Below are positions 55,126-64,000 of a stretch of 64,000 bases of DNA, piece after piece. Position 1 is the first letter of the stretch. Every line of letters starts with the position of its first letter. This stretch comes from Malania oleifera. Its lineage: Eukaryota > Streptophyta > Magnoliopsida > Santalales > Ximeniaceae. The position numbers were made by a program, and so were the translations under genes. The notes under the pieces were generated by a model. It was not told the DNA's origin. It made no database searches and saw only the letters and a program-made list of their open reading frames with translations. Where the stretch lies: assembly GCF_029873635.1 (NCBI RefSeq), contig NC_080422.1, positions 6,231,764-6,295,763 of the forward strand, in the 5' to 3' direction.

Positions 55126-58100
55126 AGTATTAAACAGATAAAACAATTATGCAAATGTATCAAAATCAAGTGAAAATGATCTTTCATATATTAGCAGATT
55201 TTAGAAAAAAAAAATCAAGATTTTTTTGAAATTTTCTAAATTTTTTTGCAATTTTCTGAGATTTTTTTTAAAAAATTCTCTAATTTTTTTGATATTTTAC
55301 ATTTTTTTTATTCTTTGAGTAAAAAATGGCTCAATTTTTTTTTTTTTATGTTTTTTTTCTAATTTCCCTAATTTTTTCTTTATTGTTTACTATTCTCCCA
55401 ATTTTTTGAATTAAAAATAATTAATGATTTTTTAAATAAAAAAAATAAAAACGAGGTGGTGCAGGGATGGGGCTATATAAATGGATCATAGTTTTGGAAT
55501 TTGAATTGGATTGAGTCATGTTGGTTTGACTGGGTCGAACTTAGTATAATTAAGACATAGGTTAATTGAATCTAAGCTTAGGTTGAGTTAGGGCCAAGCT
55601 CACTTGGGTCTCTGAATTTAATTGGTTAATGGAATTTGTTTAAATGGATTGAGTTAGTTTAGGATTTGGGTTGAAAGGGTGTTGGGCTTGGCTTGGATTT
55701 GAGCTACTATGCTAGGGGATATTGGGTTGGTTAACTGGGTTAAGTTAGGACAAACAAATCTAGGATTTGGTTTAAAGGGTTAGTTGACTTGGACGTAGGT
55801 CAAATTGAGTCGGATCCCAGGGTCGGGTCTAGGGTTTCATATGTAACGACCTACCTAATTTACCATATATAAATATTTTACACATAAAAGCATGTTAATA
55901 ATCATGATAATCATAAACATAATTCATCTAGACCCGTGGGTACTGGGGAAAAATCCTGTCATATATTATGACACTTTAGCAGTGGAAAACATACATCATA
56001 TACATGACAAACCAACTATCCAAATACAATACCAGAGTTTTACAAACTCGTCACCTAAATATACACACATCCCAAAATTATCATAAAGTTCCCTAGGGTC
56101 ACTACCAAAATCCATCTGATCCTAGCATAGCGACTTACCCTTCTGGCAGGGTAAATCGGGCGACCACTAACGCTACGGAGCTCTATTCGCTCCTTTACCT
56201 AGATTCCCTGAAATATTCTAGAGCTGGGGTGAGACACCTCTCAGTAAAGAAAATAAACTAATATTAGTGTGTGGTAACATGGGTATTCTCATGTGCATAA
56301 GCATATATTGTATATAAATCGTATCTGTGAAAACTGTCTGATAATTAATTGAATAAACATATTTGAAAGTAACATACATGTCATGCTATATATTTGTACA
56401 TGTAAAACATCTTATACCACTGTATAATACGTGAAATAAATCTCAAGATGGATAGTTAGTTGGTGTCATGTATTACCCTCACTTGACTGGATTGTGTGGC
56501 CCGAAGGCGGGACCTAGCACTGGCTAGCCGACCATGCTAGATCAATATAAGTCTATAAGTACGATGGGCCCGCCCCACCTGGTCCGGACTACCAATGAGA
56601 CGTCTACAACTTTGCATGAAGCCACATTGACTACCAATCTCCCACAACCCCTTGCGGCATGTGATAACACTAACATAATCTGAATACATATATAGCTACG
56701 GTACTGTGCTCCTAAAACTGAATTAAATTAAGTCATCCAGGTTCTGATATCATATACTATGTTTCATATGTTGAACATAACTATTTCATCATAATATCTG
56801 ACATAATAATAAATTTATGAAAATAGCATATCATATATCACGGCTCTTACGTCGGCATATCATATAAATTATGACCCTTGCGCGATTTCATATAAATTAC
56901 GACCATTGCGCCGTTTTATAAATTACGGCCCTTGCACTGTTTCACATAAATTACGAAAAATATAATTCCTATACTATTTTAACCATTTCCCAAAAATAAT
57001 AATAGCATGAAGGTTCTGAAAACATAACATTTTGTCATCACATAAATCATGAGATTTTATACCCATGCTACACAAATTAAACTATTTTCCTTGATAATAT
57101 ATATAAATATTCCCTATAGATAACAGTAATTTTTCCAAACATAATTTTATATCATACATAATTTATAAAATAAAATGTTGTAGAATAATAAGTATTTCCA
57201 TGAAAATTCTGACTTAATTTATTCCCTTATCTAATTTTTTGAACTACACCAACAGGAATCCCAAACTGATGCCTGCGGCGCTCACCTGAACCTTGAATCA
57301 AAAATCCTAATTCCATTAAATCAATCTTAAATAAAATATTATTTTAATATTTTCTAAACCCATAAATTTCAAATAAATAATTATACCTTCAAATATAATC
57401 AATTTACTTAATTCCTCAAATCCCACTTTCGCTTTGGAATGGTGCTTAGGAAACCCAAATTGAAAATTTACTCCAACCAAAATGACGACGATCGTGACTA
57501 AGACCCCGTGATGGTACCCGATCGTCGATTTGACTGAAGATCTAAGGAAAAATTGAGAAAATAGGAAAATATTACCTTACCTCAGGAATGGTGCCTACGC
57601 CGCTCCTACAATAAATCCGTTTCGATAGAAATGACGGTGGCGAAAAATGGAGTCCAGCGGTATTTTCTAATTTTCGATCGGACAAAAATCAGGCGAAAAA
57701 TTGAAAAGAGTGGGAGAGAGAACAAGGAGAGAAGGAGACGAGATTCGGGGTGCTATGGTCGTAGACCTCTCTGCAAAATGAATCTTCAAATGCTTCCTAA
57801 AGTTAAGCTTCGGGAAGCTTTACTATATATATTAACTTTATAATATAGTATAATATAATTTTAATTAATAATTATTATTTAATTAATTAATTTTTTAAAA
57901 AATTTAAATTTAATTAATAATTATATTTTAAATTATTTTTTAGGATCACTTCACCTAAATATTTTTGGCGTCATTACATCATGGATCTGGGTTTTTGGAT
58001 TGTGGTCATTGGATTCGAATCCTCATATATGAATTTTTGGGTATGAACATTTGGGTTTTCGAATCAAGTTGACCCAAATTTTTATGTCCTTTAGTTGAAG

Positions 58101-59100
58101 TTTGATTAAGATATTTCCAAATTTTGGGATTTGTAAAAAACAAATTTAGAGTCTTTGATTTTGGGATTTTAATTCTGGGTACAGATTTTAACTGAATTTT
58201 TTTAAAAAAAATTGAATGGAGAATTAGATTAGTACTCAAATCAATATTGGTCAATTTTTTAAACACATTCTAAAATTCTGAAAATTGATTTTATTACACA
58301 ATTCTTCCTATTTCTCAATTATTCTCCAACATTTGCTTTATCAAAGCCAATTTTAATTAAAATGACCAAAATCACATACATACATGAAAAATTAAAGATA
58401 CTGCCTCCTAGTCTTTTTTTCTCTCGACCATTGTCTTTATATTGCTTCCTAGCAACTCCTAACTACTTCTCTTTCTTTGAAGAGTTTTGCCTTCTCTTTT
58501 TGTTTTTCCCCACTTAGTATAACCTTGCTCCCGTCTTTTAAATCTCTCGACCTCACCCTTAGCTTTTCTTTTCTCAATTTTTTTTTTTCTATTAGTAGAG
58601 CTCTTTCATCTTCGAATTCCTCTCTAATTTATTTTTTGGCTCTCTTTATTGCTTCTCAGCAACTCCTAGCCACTTTTCTTTCTTTGAAGAGCTTTGGCTT
58701 CTCTTCCCTCCCCTCCCCACTTCTCTCGAAAACTCTATTTATAGGTTTGAGTGAGAACCACTAATTTAACTTTGATTGATCAATCAAATATAAAACAAAT
58801 TGATTACTTTTTTTTTTCTTTTTTTTTTTTTAATTTTTTGATTTATTTACTAACTTGATTGATCAATCCAATTTCAAAGAAATTCCTTGATTTTTAAAAT
58901 TTTTTATTTATTTACTAACATATTGCTAATTGAAATTTCTCTTGTGATGTGTGTGCATGTATAAGCATGGAGGAGCTGGCCTACCATAACTTTTATTTTT
59001 TTTATTTTCTATGTATTTTTTCATATTTTTTATTATACTAAAGAATTTTACAAAAGTAATTTTTGCTAAATAAGACCCCAAACAAAATGAAGTGTCCATG
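54690..59100. repeat. Long diverged repeat, copy B, split by a gypsy solo LTR
   Basis: It is parallel to copy A, but the solo LTR at 55842-57978 interrupts it between the 'ggtcgggtctaggg' and 'ggatctgggtttttgg' blocks. (TA)n lies at 55085-55122. A local duplication sits at about 58443-58500 and 58653-58710 (cagcaactcct / tctttgaagag). Its end resembles 3950-4010. Confidence 0.55.
55842..57978 (-). mobile_element. Gypsy solo LTR (2137 bp), minus strand
   Basis: On the plus strand it opens TGTAACGACC and closes GTCATTACA, the inverted ends of the family at 39565. Flanks are TCATA (55837-55841) and TCATG (57979-57983), four of five bases alike, as for an aged target duplication. Internal blocks (gtacgatgggcccgcc, tgtggcccgaaggcgg, 'ttacggcccttgc' words) match the other family copies. 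No internal region or primer-binding site is present. Confidence 0.85.
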
Positions 59101-60211
59101 GTAATGTTGTCTCTTTGTTGCCTAACATTTTGATCCATAAAAATCCAGGTTGACTTTATAATTGTGTTATAGAACTTTCCTTTTAATTTTAAGGGTATTT
59201 TATGATCACACAACACGTTTGATGCACTCCTCCATTAATATTTACCCATTCTACTATAACTCTACGTGTTACACTCCCTTTAATCTCTCATTCTGCTTGC
59301 ATAATAAATTTAAAATATTAAAATCTATTAATACTATTAATTTTTTAATTATCAAGTTTAGTCTTATCTCTAATACTATTTCTAACATTACTGAAATTGT
59401 ACTTCATATATTTTGCCTTTTTCTTACTCATCGCTAAATCTCTAAACTATAAGGTGGTTCTCTAAAGTCTAAAGTGATAGCTTAGATCCCACTAGACTTC
59501 TACTTTCAATGATTTAGCAAACAAATGTGTTGCACTATTCATATCCTTTTAAAATTAATTCATTTTTTAAACCTTAAGTCCTTAAAGTCTTAAATTAAAT
59601 TTGAGTGAGTAGGGGAAAGAGGGGCATAGACCCCATGCACATGAATGCTAACAACCCATTAGTGAAATCCTTATCTTAATGTCAACCACCCACTTGGGAT
59701 CTCTCTCTCTCTCTCTCTCTAAGAAAGTCAAATGAATTATTATTTAGATTACTCGGATCGGTACTCTGTATAATTTAATTATAATTTTTCCTTTTCATAT
59801 AAATTTTCATTTCTTCATTATTAGAATTCATGTTTATGTTATATTTCTCTAATTTCACTACTAGTCCTTTAAAGAACATAAAATTTTCTAGTTAGCCATA
59901 ATTTTATTTCAAAGATCTTTTAAAAATAATAAGAAAAATTAAAATGTAGGTTATAAAATACTTAAATTTACTAATTCAATCACGAGCATACTTATTGTGT
60001 GCAAATACTACATATAATGTGTTCATAACCTTAAATTTAAATTGAAGCATGAATTTTAGACTTAAATCTATATCGTGATAAAATTCAATTCAATTTAATA
60101 TTACATTTTATTCAAACTTGAGGCTTGAACTCCCAACCTTCAAGTTTCAAACATGTTGTCAAGTTTTTGGAAGAGGAAATAGAGCTAGGGATGTGGGTAA
60201 TTTTGTAATTA
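59101..60211. other. Intergenic DNA 3' of the UGT gene
   Basis: AT-rich with a CT microsatellite at about 59700-59720. No gene or element is supported. Confidence 0.5.
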
Positions 60212-60217
60212 TTTATT
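60212..60217 (-). terminator. Candidate polyadenylation signal of the UGT gene
   Basis: AATAAA on the minus strand, 48 nt beyond the stop codon. This is a reasonable distance for a short plant 3' untranslated region. Confidence 0.45.
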
Positions 60218-60264
60218 ATATTTTTATTTTTAATTTATAGAAGGGGCAAAAAAAAAAAAAAAAA

Positions 60265-61674
60265 TCATATAGTTGTATGATTTTTCCATATTTGCGCCAC
60301 CTCATCAAGTGCCTTTGTGGAGGACCCATCTCTGCTCAAAGCCAATTGGGCAGCGTCCCTAAACTCCCCCATCTTCTTCCTCACCACCCTCCCCTCTTCC
60401 CCTTCAATTATCCCTCTCACACACTTTGCGATCTCTCCCCGTCGCATCACCCCTTCCTCGTCGGCTTTCACCATCGTCGCCGCCCCCAACCCCCGCAGCA
60501 TGGCGGCGTTCATCCTCTGCTCCGCGTAGAGCGGCCACGCCACCATCGGCACCCCGTGCACTATGCTCTCCAAGGTCGAGTTCCACCCGCAGTGGCTCAA
60601 GAACCCGCCCGTCGACCCGTGGGCGAGGATTCGAACCTGCGGAGCCCACGACGGCACCACCAGGCCCATTTTCCGAGTCCGGCCCAAGAACCCCTCCGGC
60701 AAGAAATCCGACGGGTCTTCCTTGTTTTGGACCCCGAAGTAAGCGGCGTTCGCAGCCTTCTCGTGTGGCCTTCTCACGACCCAAATGAATCTCTGTCCGC
60801 TCATTTCCAAGCCCATTGCCAGCTCGTTAAGCTGCTCCATGGACAGGGTCCCACCGCTTCCGAACGAGACAAATAGCACCGAGCCACGTGGCTGCTCATC
60901 CAGCCACTTCAGACACCCATGCCCGTCCCCAAAACTCGATTCAGTTGCCGATTGCATGAGCGGTCCGACCGGGTAAATTGGCGGTCGGGCCGGTCTCTCT
61001 TCTTTTAAAGCCTTAAAAGCGTCCGATTCTAGGTCTAAGAAGCTGTTGACTATTATCCCATCAACGAGAGTGTGTCTTTTGGCGTGGTGAAGAACCCACT
61101 TGTAGGCTTCATCCTTCCTATTTTGGACCGGATCAATTAAGTCCCTCCCGTGAATCGCTACGCACCCGGGTAATTGAATCGGGTCGGGAATGTCTCTGAA
61201 CTCGCAAGAGTACGTGGCGTCAAGCTCGGGCATGTGGATGGTGAACGAAAGAGCCATGGCGGTTGAAGGGAAGAAAATGTAGGATAGAATACCGAATTCC
61301 TTGGCCACGTCAAAGGCGTCCGTACCAAAGAAGTCCATGATGAGGCCTACGAGTCGGGTCGACCGGCTTAGGGACTTGACCGTGTCGCGAATGCCAGAGA
61401 GGGATCGAGTCAAGTTCAGTGCCATTCGCGTTTCAATTTTGACGTCGAAAGGAAGATCGTCGAAGTTAACCGGCGGAAGAAAATGGGAGGTGATGGCTTC
61501 AGGTAAGGACCGGAGCAGCGATTTTTGGGTTGTCATGGGCGAGCCGTCATCGAGGATGATGAGCGTGACGGTGAACCGGTGGCGGAGAACGAGTTGCTTG
61601 GCGAACTCAGTGAGTGGGATGATGTGACCCATCCCGGGTGTGGGTATCATGGCCAAGTGAGGGGTGTGCTCCAT
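60265..61674 (-). CDS. UDP-glycosyltransferase, UGT72-like
   Basis: An intronless frame of 469 residues. The plant secondary-product glycosyltransferase box (WAPQVRILAHG...WPLYAEQ, 44 residues) is at residues 343-386 (60517-60648) and has the terminal Gln typical of glucosyl transfer from UDP-glucose. The catalytic His is H17 in PTPGMGH, and its Asp partner is D114 in LIMDFFGTDAFDVA. These blocks, the PGCVAIHGRDL segment and VSFGSGGTLS are those of UGT72 enzymes, which glucosylate hydroquinone, monolignols and other small phenolics in the cytosol. The exact acceptor cannot be told. The frame stays open 38 codons further upstream, but family members begin at MEHTPH-like starts, so I place the start at 61674. 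Coding sequence is much GC-richer than its surroundings. No breaks were seen. Confidence 0.95.
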   Translation of the reverse strand: MEHTPHLAMIPTPGMGHIIPLTEFAKQLVLRHRFTVTLIILDDGSPMTTQKSLLRSLPEAITSHFLPPVNFDDLPFDVKIETRMALNLTRSLSGIRDTVKSLSRSTRLVGLIMDFFGTDAFDVAKEFGILSYIFFPSTAMALSFTIHMPELDATYSCEFRDIPDPIQLPGCVAIHGRDLIDPVQNRKDEAYKWVLHHAKRHTLVDGIIVNSFLDLESDAFKALKEERPARPPIYPVGPLMQSATESSFGDGHGCLKWLDEQPRGSVLFVSFGSGGTLSMEQLNELAMGLEMSGQRFIWVVRRPHEKAANAAYFGVQNKEDPSDFLPEGFLGRTRKMGLVVPSWAPQVRILAHGSTGGFLSHCGWNSTLESIVHGVPMVAWPLYAEQRMNAAMLRGLGAATMVKADEEGVMRRGEIAKCVRGIIEGEEGRVVRKKMGEFRDAAQLALSRDGSSTKALDEVAQIWKNHTTI

Positions 61675-61711
61675 GATGAGTTGAGCTGTGCAAAGTTGGA
61701 ATTTGTGAAAG

Positions 61712-61722
61712 GGTTTAAATAG
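61712..61722 (-). promoter_or_regulatory. TATA-like box of the UGT gene
   Basis: CTATTTAAACC on the minus strand, about 40 bp upstream of the chosen ATG. It would give a very short leader and would place the in-frame upstream codons outside the transcript. Confidence 0.4.
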
Positions 61723-61789
61723 GAAGGGAAATTTTTGTTTTGTAAAATATAATGGGGAAAAAGGAATCTTATCATTAAAAAAAAACAAA

Positions 61790-62860
61790 AAATAATATGA
61801 ATTTCAAAAGTAACATTTTGGCAAAACTTATGAGGTTGGTGAGTGGTCCAACCCCACCCTGTTATAGTTAAAGTTTTGCAAATTTTAATATTTTTTAATA
61901 AAAATACTTTAAAAATAAATCGGACCGAACTTTTTTGTTCAAATTTATGTGTCTAAAAAAATGCTGGTCGATGTAATGTTTGTTGAACAAAAAATGTTGA
62001 ATGAACTAGCACTTTTTAATTTAAGAGAGTGTGTCATTGATTGACGCATGACTGATAAATGTGAATACAAATGATAAATGTGAAATTGTTTTTATCAATT
62101 TGCATGATTATTAAATGTACTTTTAATTATGAAGTCATACGAAATGGTATGTCATGTTGTACTCAGTCATTTATAATTTATACAACCTTACTACAGCACT
62201 ATGATACAAGATAGTATTTTAGAAATTAAGATTTCGACCAATTTTCAAAGTCAAAATCTTTCAAAACTAAATTTTGTGTCATCCCATGTTGTAAAATTTA
62301 TTATTTAGACAAAATATTTTAAAAAATAAAATAATGAATAGAGATTGATATATTTATGAATCGAAGTAAAAATAATCCGATACTACTCTTCATGTCGCAT
62401 TTAAATTTTTTTTTGAAGTATAAAAAGAGAGCACAATGCTAATTATATATATTAAATCTATAAAAAATGTTAATATATTATTTAGATTTATTGCAAGACT
62501 GATGCTATATGATACACTAGAATTAATTAAAAAAATAATTTATTTTAGTGAAATCATTAATTTTATTATTCTAATTATTCAAAAATGATTTAATTTTTTA
62601 CCAACATATTAATTTTCAAAATGTTGTTTTGATGAAAATCATCATGAAATTTATTTTAATATATCTAATTAGATAAATTTATTGAGAAAATGGAGAAATA
62701 TTACTTTAATCCAACTTATAAATTTTTCATCTTATTGCTTGTAATAATTTTCTTATGTGTAAATCTCTTTAGATTTTTGGCTTTAAAATATATATTCAGT
62801 TAAACTTTTTCTATATATATTTACCTTCTTTCCACTTTGAATGTTATATGTACTAAAATA
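61790..62860. other. Intergenic DNA upstream of the UGT gene
   Basis: AT-rich. A stretch at about 62478-62535 is repeated at about 63695-63752 (tttagatttattgcaaga). No gene is supported. Confidence 0.5.
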
Positions 62861-63700
62861 CAATCTCTCATCCATCTCCACCTATCAGCAAAACCCTTCC
62901 TAACCAAAACCTTGTTTAAGAAATTCTAACTAAAATGACGACACACTTTCTCAAAATCCAACTTAAAGTAGAACACTATAATCCTTCATCCAATGCACAT
63001 CCTCCACCACCTCATTAGCCACCAAATAGAAAAAAAAATTTTCCCACCACCCATAAAAAAGTAGTTTTTGAGAATGAGAAATAATAGTACTCGAAAATCA
63101 CATTCAATCTGTAAACATTGACCTTGCAATAATCTTACACACGCTATCACCAAGCTAATTAGATATAAAATCCTTAACCTTAATTGAACTCCTTTTAGGC
63201 TTCAAAGTAACTAAAGTGGGATTAATGCTTTTATCAATAACCAATCAAAAAGAATTTGCAAAGAAATTCACAACTTGCCTCTCATGGTCTCATCACATCC
63301 CAAATAGAGCTGCCTTCACCTCTTCCTCAGAGGTCTTTCTAGCTATGAAAACTGATCATAAGGTATAAAACTACTCTCCAAACCCTTAAATTTAATTATA
63401 GAAATAAAATAGTCTTCCTCCAAATGATAGTTTTTAAAGAAACATGTAATGTCCTCAATGATCAAGTTCGGATCTCTAATAACCTCACTCAAACTAGTAT
63501 CCAATCATGCCTTCTGTACTCTAGTAATTTAGCTAACCTATAAAAAAAATAGAATTGCAATCACCTTTCCCGACCCACTCAAATTTAGTCTTTTGCCCTC
63601 AACTTCTAACTTCCTTGAGAATATAATCATTTAGAACATAGCTCATTCTTAAGAATCAAATGAAACCATCCAAATCTCTAAATCATCCAATCATTTTAGA
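62860..63700 (-). pseudogene. Old LINE (L1-type) reverse transcriptase fragment
   Basis: Decayed minus-strand translation shows, in order, SEEEVKAALFGM-like (about 63310), then a region matching the usual FRPISL part, then LVANEVVEDVHWMK (about 63000-63040), FKLDFEKV and NFLNKVLVRKGFADRW (about 62885-62960). These are RT blocks of plant L1-type LINEs. Many frame changes and stops are present, and neither the 5' part nor a poly(A) end was found. Confidence 0.75.
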
Positions 63701-63759
63701 TTTATTGCAAGATTAAAGCTCATTGATATAGTATAATTAATTAAAAATTTAATTTCAGC

Positions 63760-64000
63760 CTCTCCTATGGATATAGGCTGAAATTAGCCGAACACGTATA
63801 TCTCGGTGTCCTTTTGTGTGTGTTTTTTATCTTTGTTTTGTCTAGATTTCCTAACAAGTGGTATCAGAGCCGTGTTGGAAGGTGTCTGACAAGTTTTTCC
63901 ATAACCTCGATTCGGTCATATCATCATGTAGTTCGCGACGAGACAGTCACAACGGTGAAAATGACGTAAGAAACGGACTCCGAACGAAGTCTCACAGGCC
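63760..64000 (+). mobile_element. Copia LTR end, primer-binding site and leader, running off the window
   Basis: The LTR ends TTCCTAACA at 63856 and is followed by TGGTATCAGAGC at 63859-63870, a standard Copia primer-binding site. The Copia stem-loop motif is at 63765-63796 (inner arms GGCT/AGCC perfect, outer arms weak). The rest of the element would lie beyond 64000. Confidence 0.7.

Noticed and set aside
58000-58030. GGATTCGAATCC word resembling a tRNA or SINE B-box
   Set aside because: No A-box at the right distance and no cloverleaf or poly(A) tail. It lies in repeat copy B.
60277-60876. A 199-residue plus-strand frame and other GC-rich frames over the UGT gene
   Set aside because: Antisense and out-of-frame shadows of the UGT coding sequence, whose own frame contains the complete glycosyltransferase box.

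Overview
The window is nuclear DNA from a flowering plant, most likely a eudicot, and probably one with a repeat-rich genome. The base composition is AT-rich. Host genes have GT-AG introns stretched by repeats, and three protein-coding genes of plant families are present, all on the minus strand. Species cannot be named from sequence alone.

Host genes. (1) An NAD(P)-dependent reductase of the dihydroflavonol-reductase family lies at 20850-28982, in five exons that join in frame to 354 residues. (2) SEH1, the WD40 nucleoporin of the Nup107-160 and SEA/GATOR2-type complexes, lies at 30945-39282, in eight exons giving 328 residues. (3) An intronless UGT72-type glycosyltransferase lies at 60265-61674 (469 residues). 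A reductase and a UGT in one window are both compatible with phenylpropanoid chemistry, but they lie 31 kb apart with no sign of clustering.

Layout. 1-3.4 kb: end of a Ty3/gypsy LTR, an antisense LTR-like block and a Copia LTR. 3.4-9.1 kb: intergenic, with diverged duplications and a Copia solo LTR that keeps its 5-bp target duplication. 9.1-18.1 kb: a nest of Copia elements; an almost complete 5.1-kb Copia sits inside the RNase H region of an antisense Copia, which itself lies in the leader of a third. 18.1-20.7 kb: one end of a CACTA-like transposon and a tRNA-derived SINE with an 18-bp target duplication. 20.8-29.0 kb: the reductase gene, whose 5.7-kb second intron holds LTR pieces, two related MITEs and an AT-rich tandem array. 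29.0-30.9 kb: a second SINE and an inverted-repeat MITE cluster. 30.9-39.3 kb: SEH1, with MITE/hAT-like and LINE-like insertions in its introns. 39.6-48.7 kb: a Tekay/Del-like gypsy element abutting an antisense Copia. 49.9-51.1 kb: a 431-bp tandem duplication and a 324-bp TRIM. 51.3-59.1 kb: two long diverged repeats, the second split by a 2.1-kb gypsy solo LTR. 60.3-61.7 kb: the UGT. 62.9-63.7 kb: an old antisense LINE. 63.76-64 kb: the start of another Copia element running off the window.

The most interesting signal is a short stem-loop found at comparable places in seven distinct Copia LTR families here. Its paired arms vary in a compensating way (CGAGG/CCTCG against CGTGG/CCACG; GGTA/TACC, GGTC/GACC and AGTC/GACT). 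Other points of interest are seven copies of TGACGTGG in one Copia leader, TCGA-centred palindromes repeated in the U3 of gypsy and Copia LTRs, and a TRIM whose edge was copied by a later tandem duplication. All coordinates and splice sites were read by eye; no alignment or database search was run.
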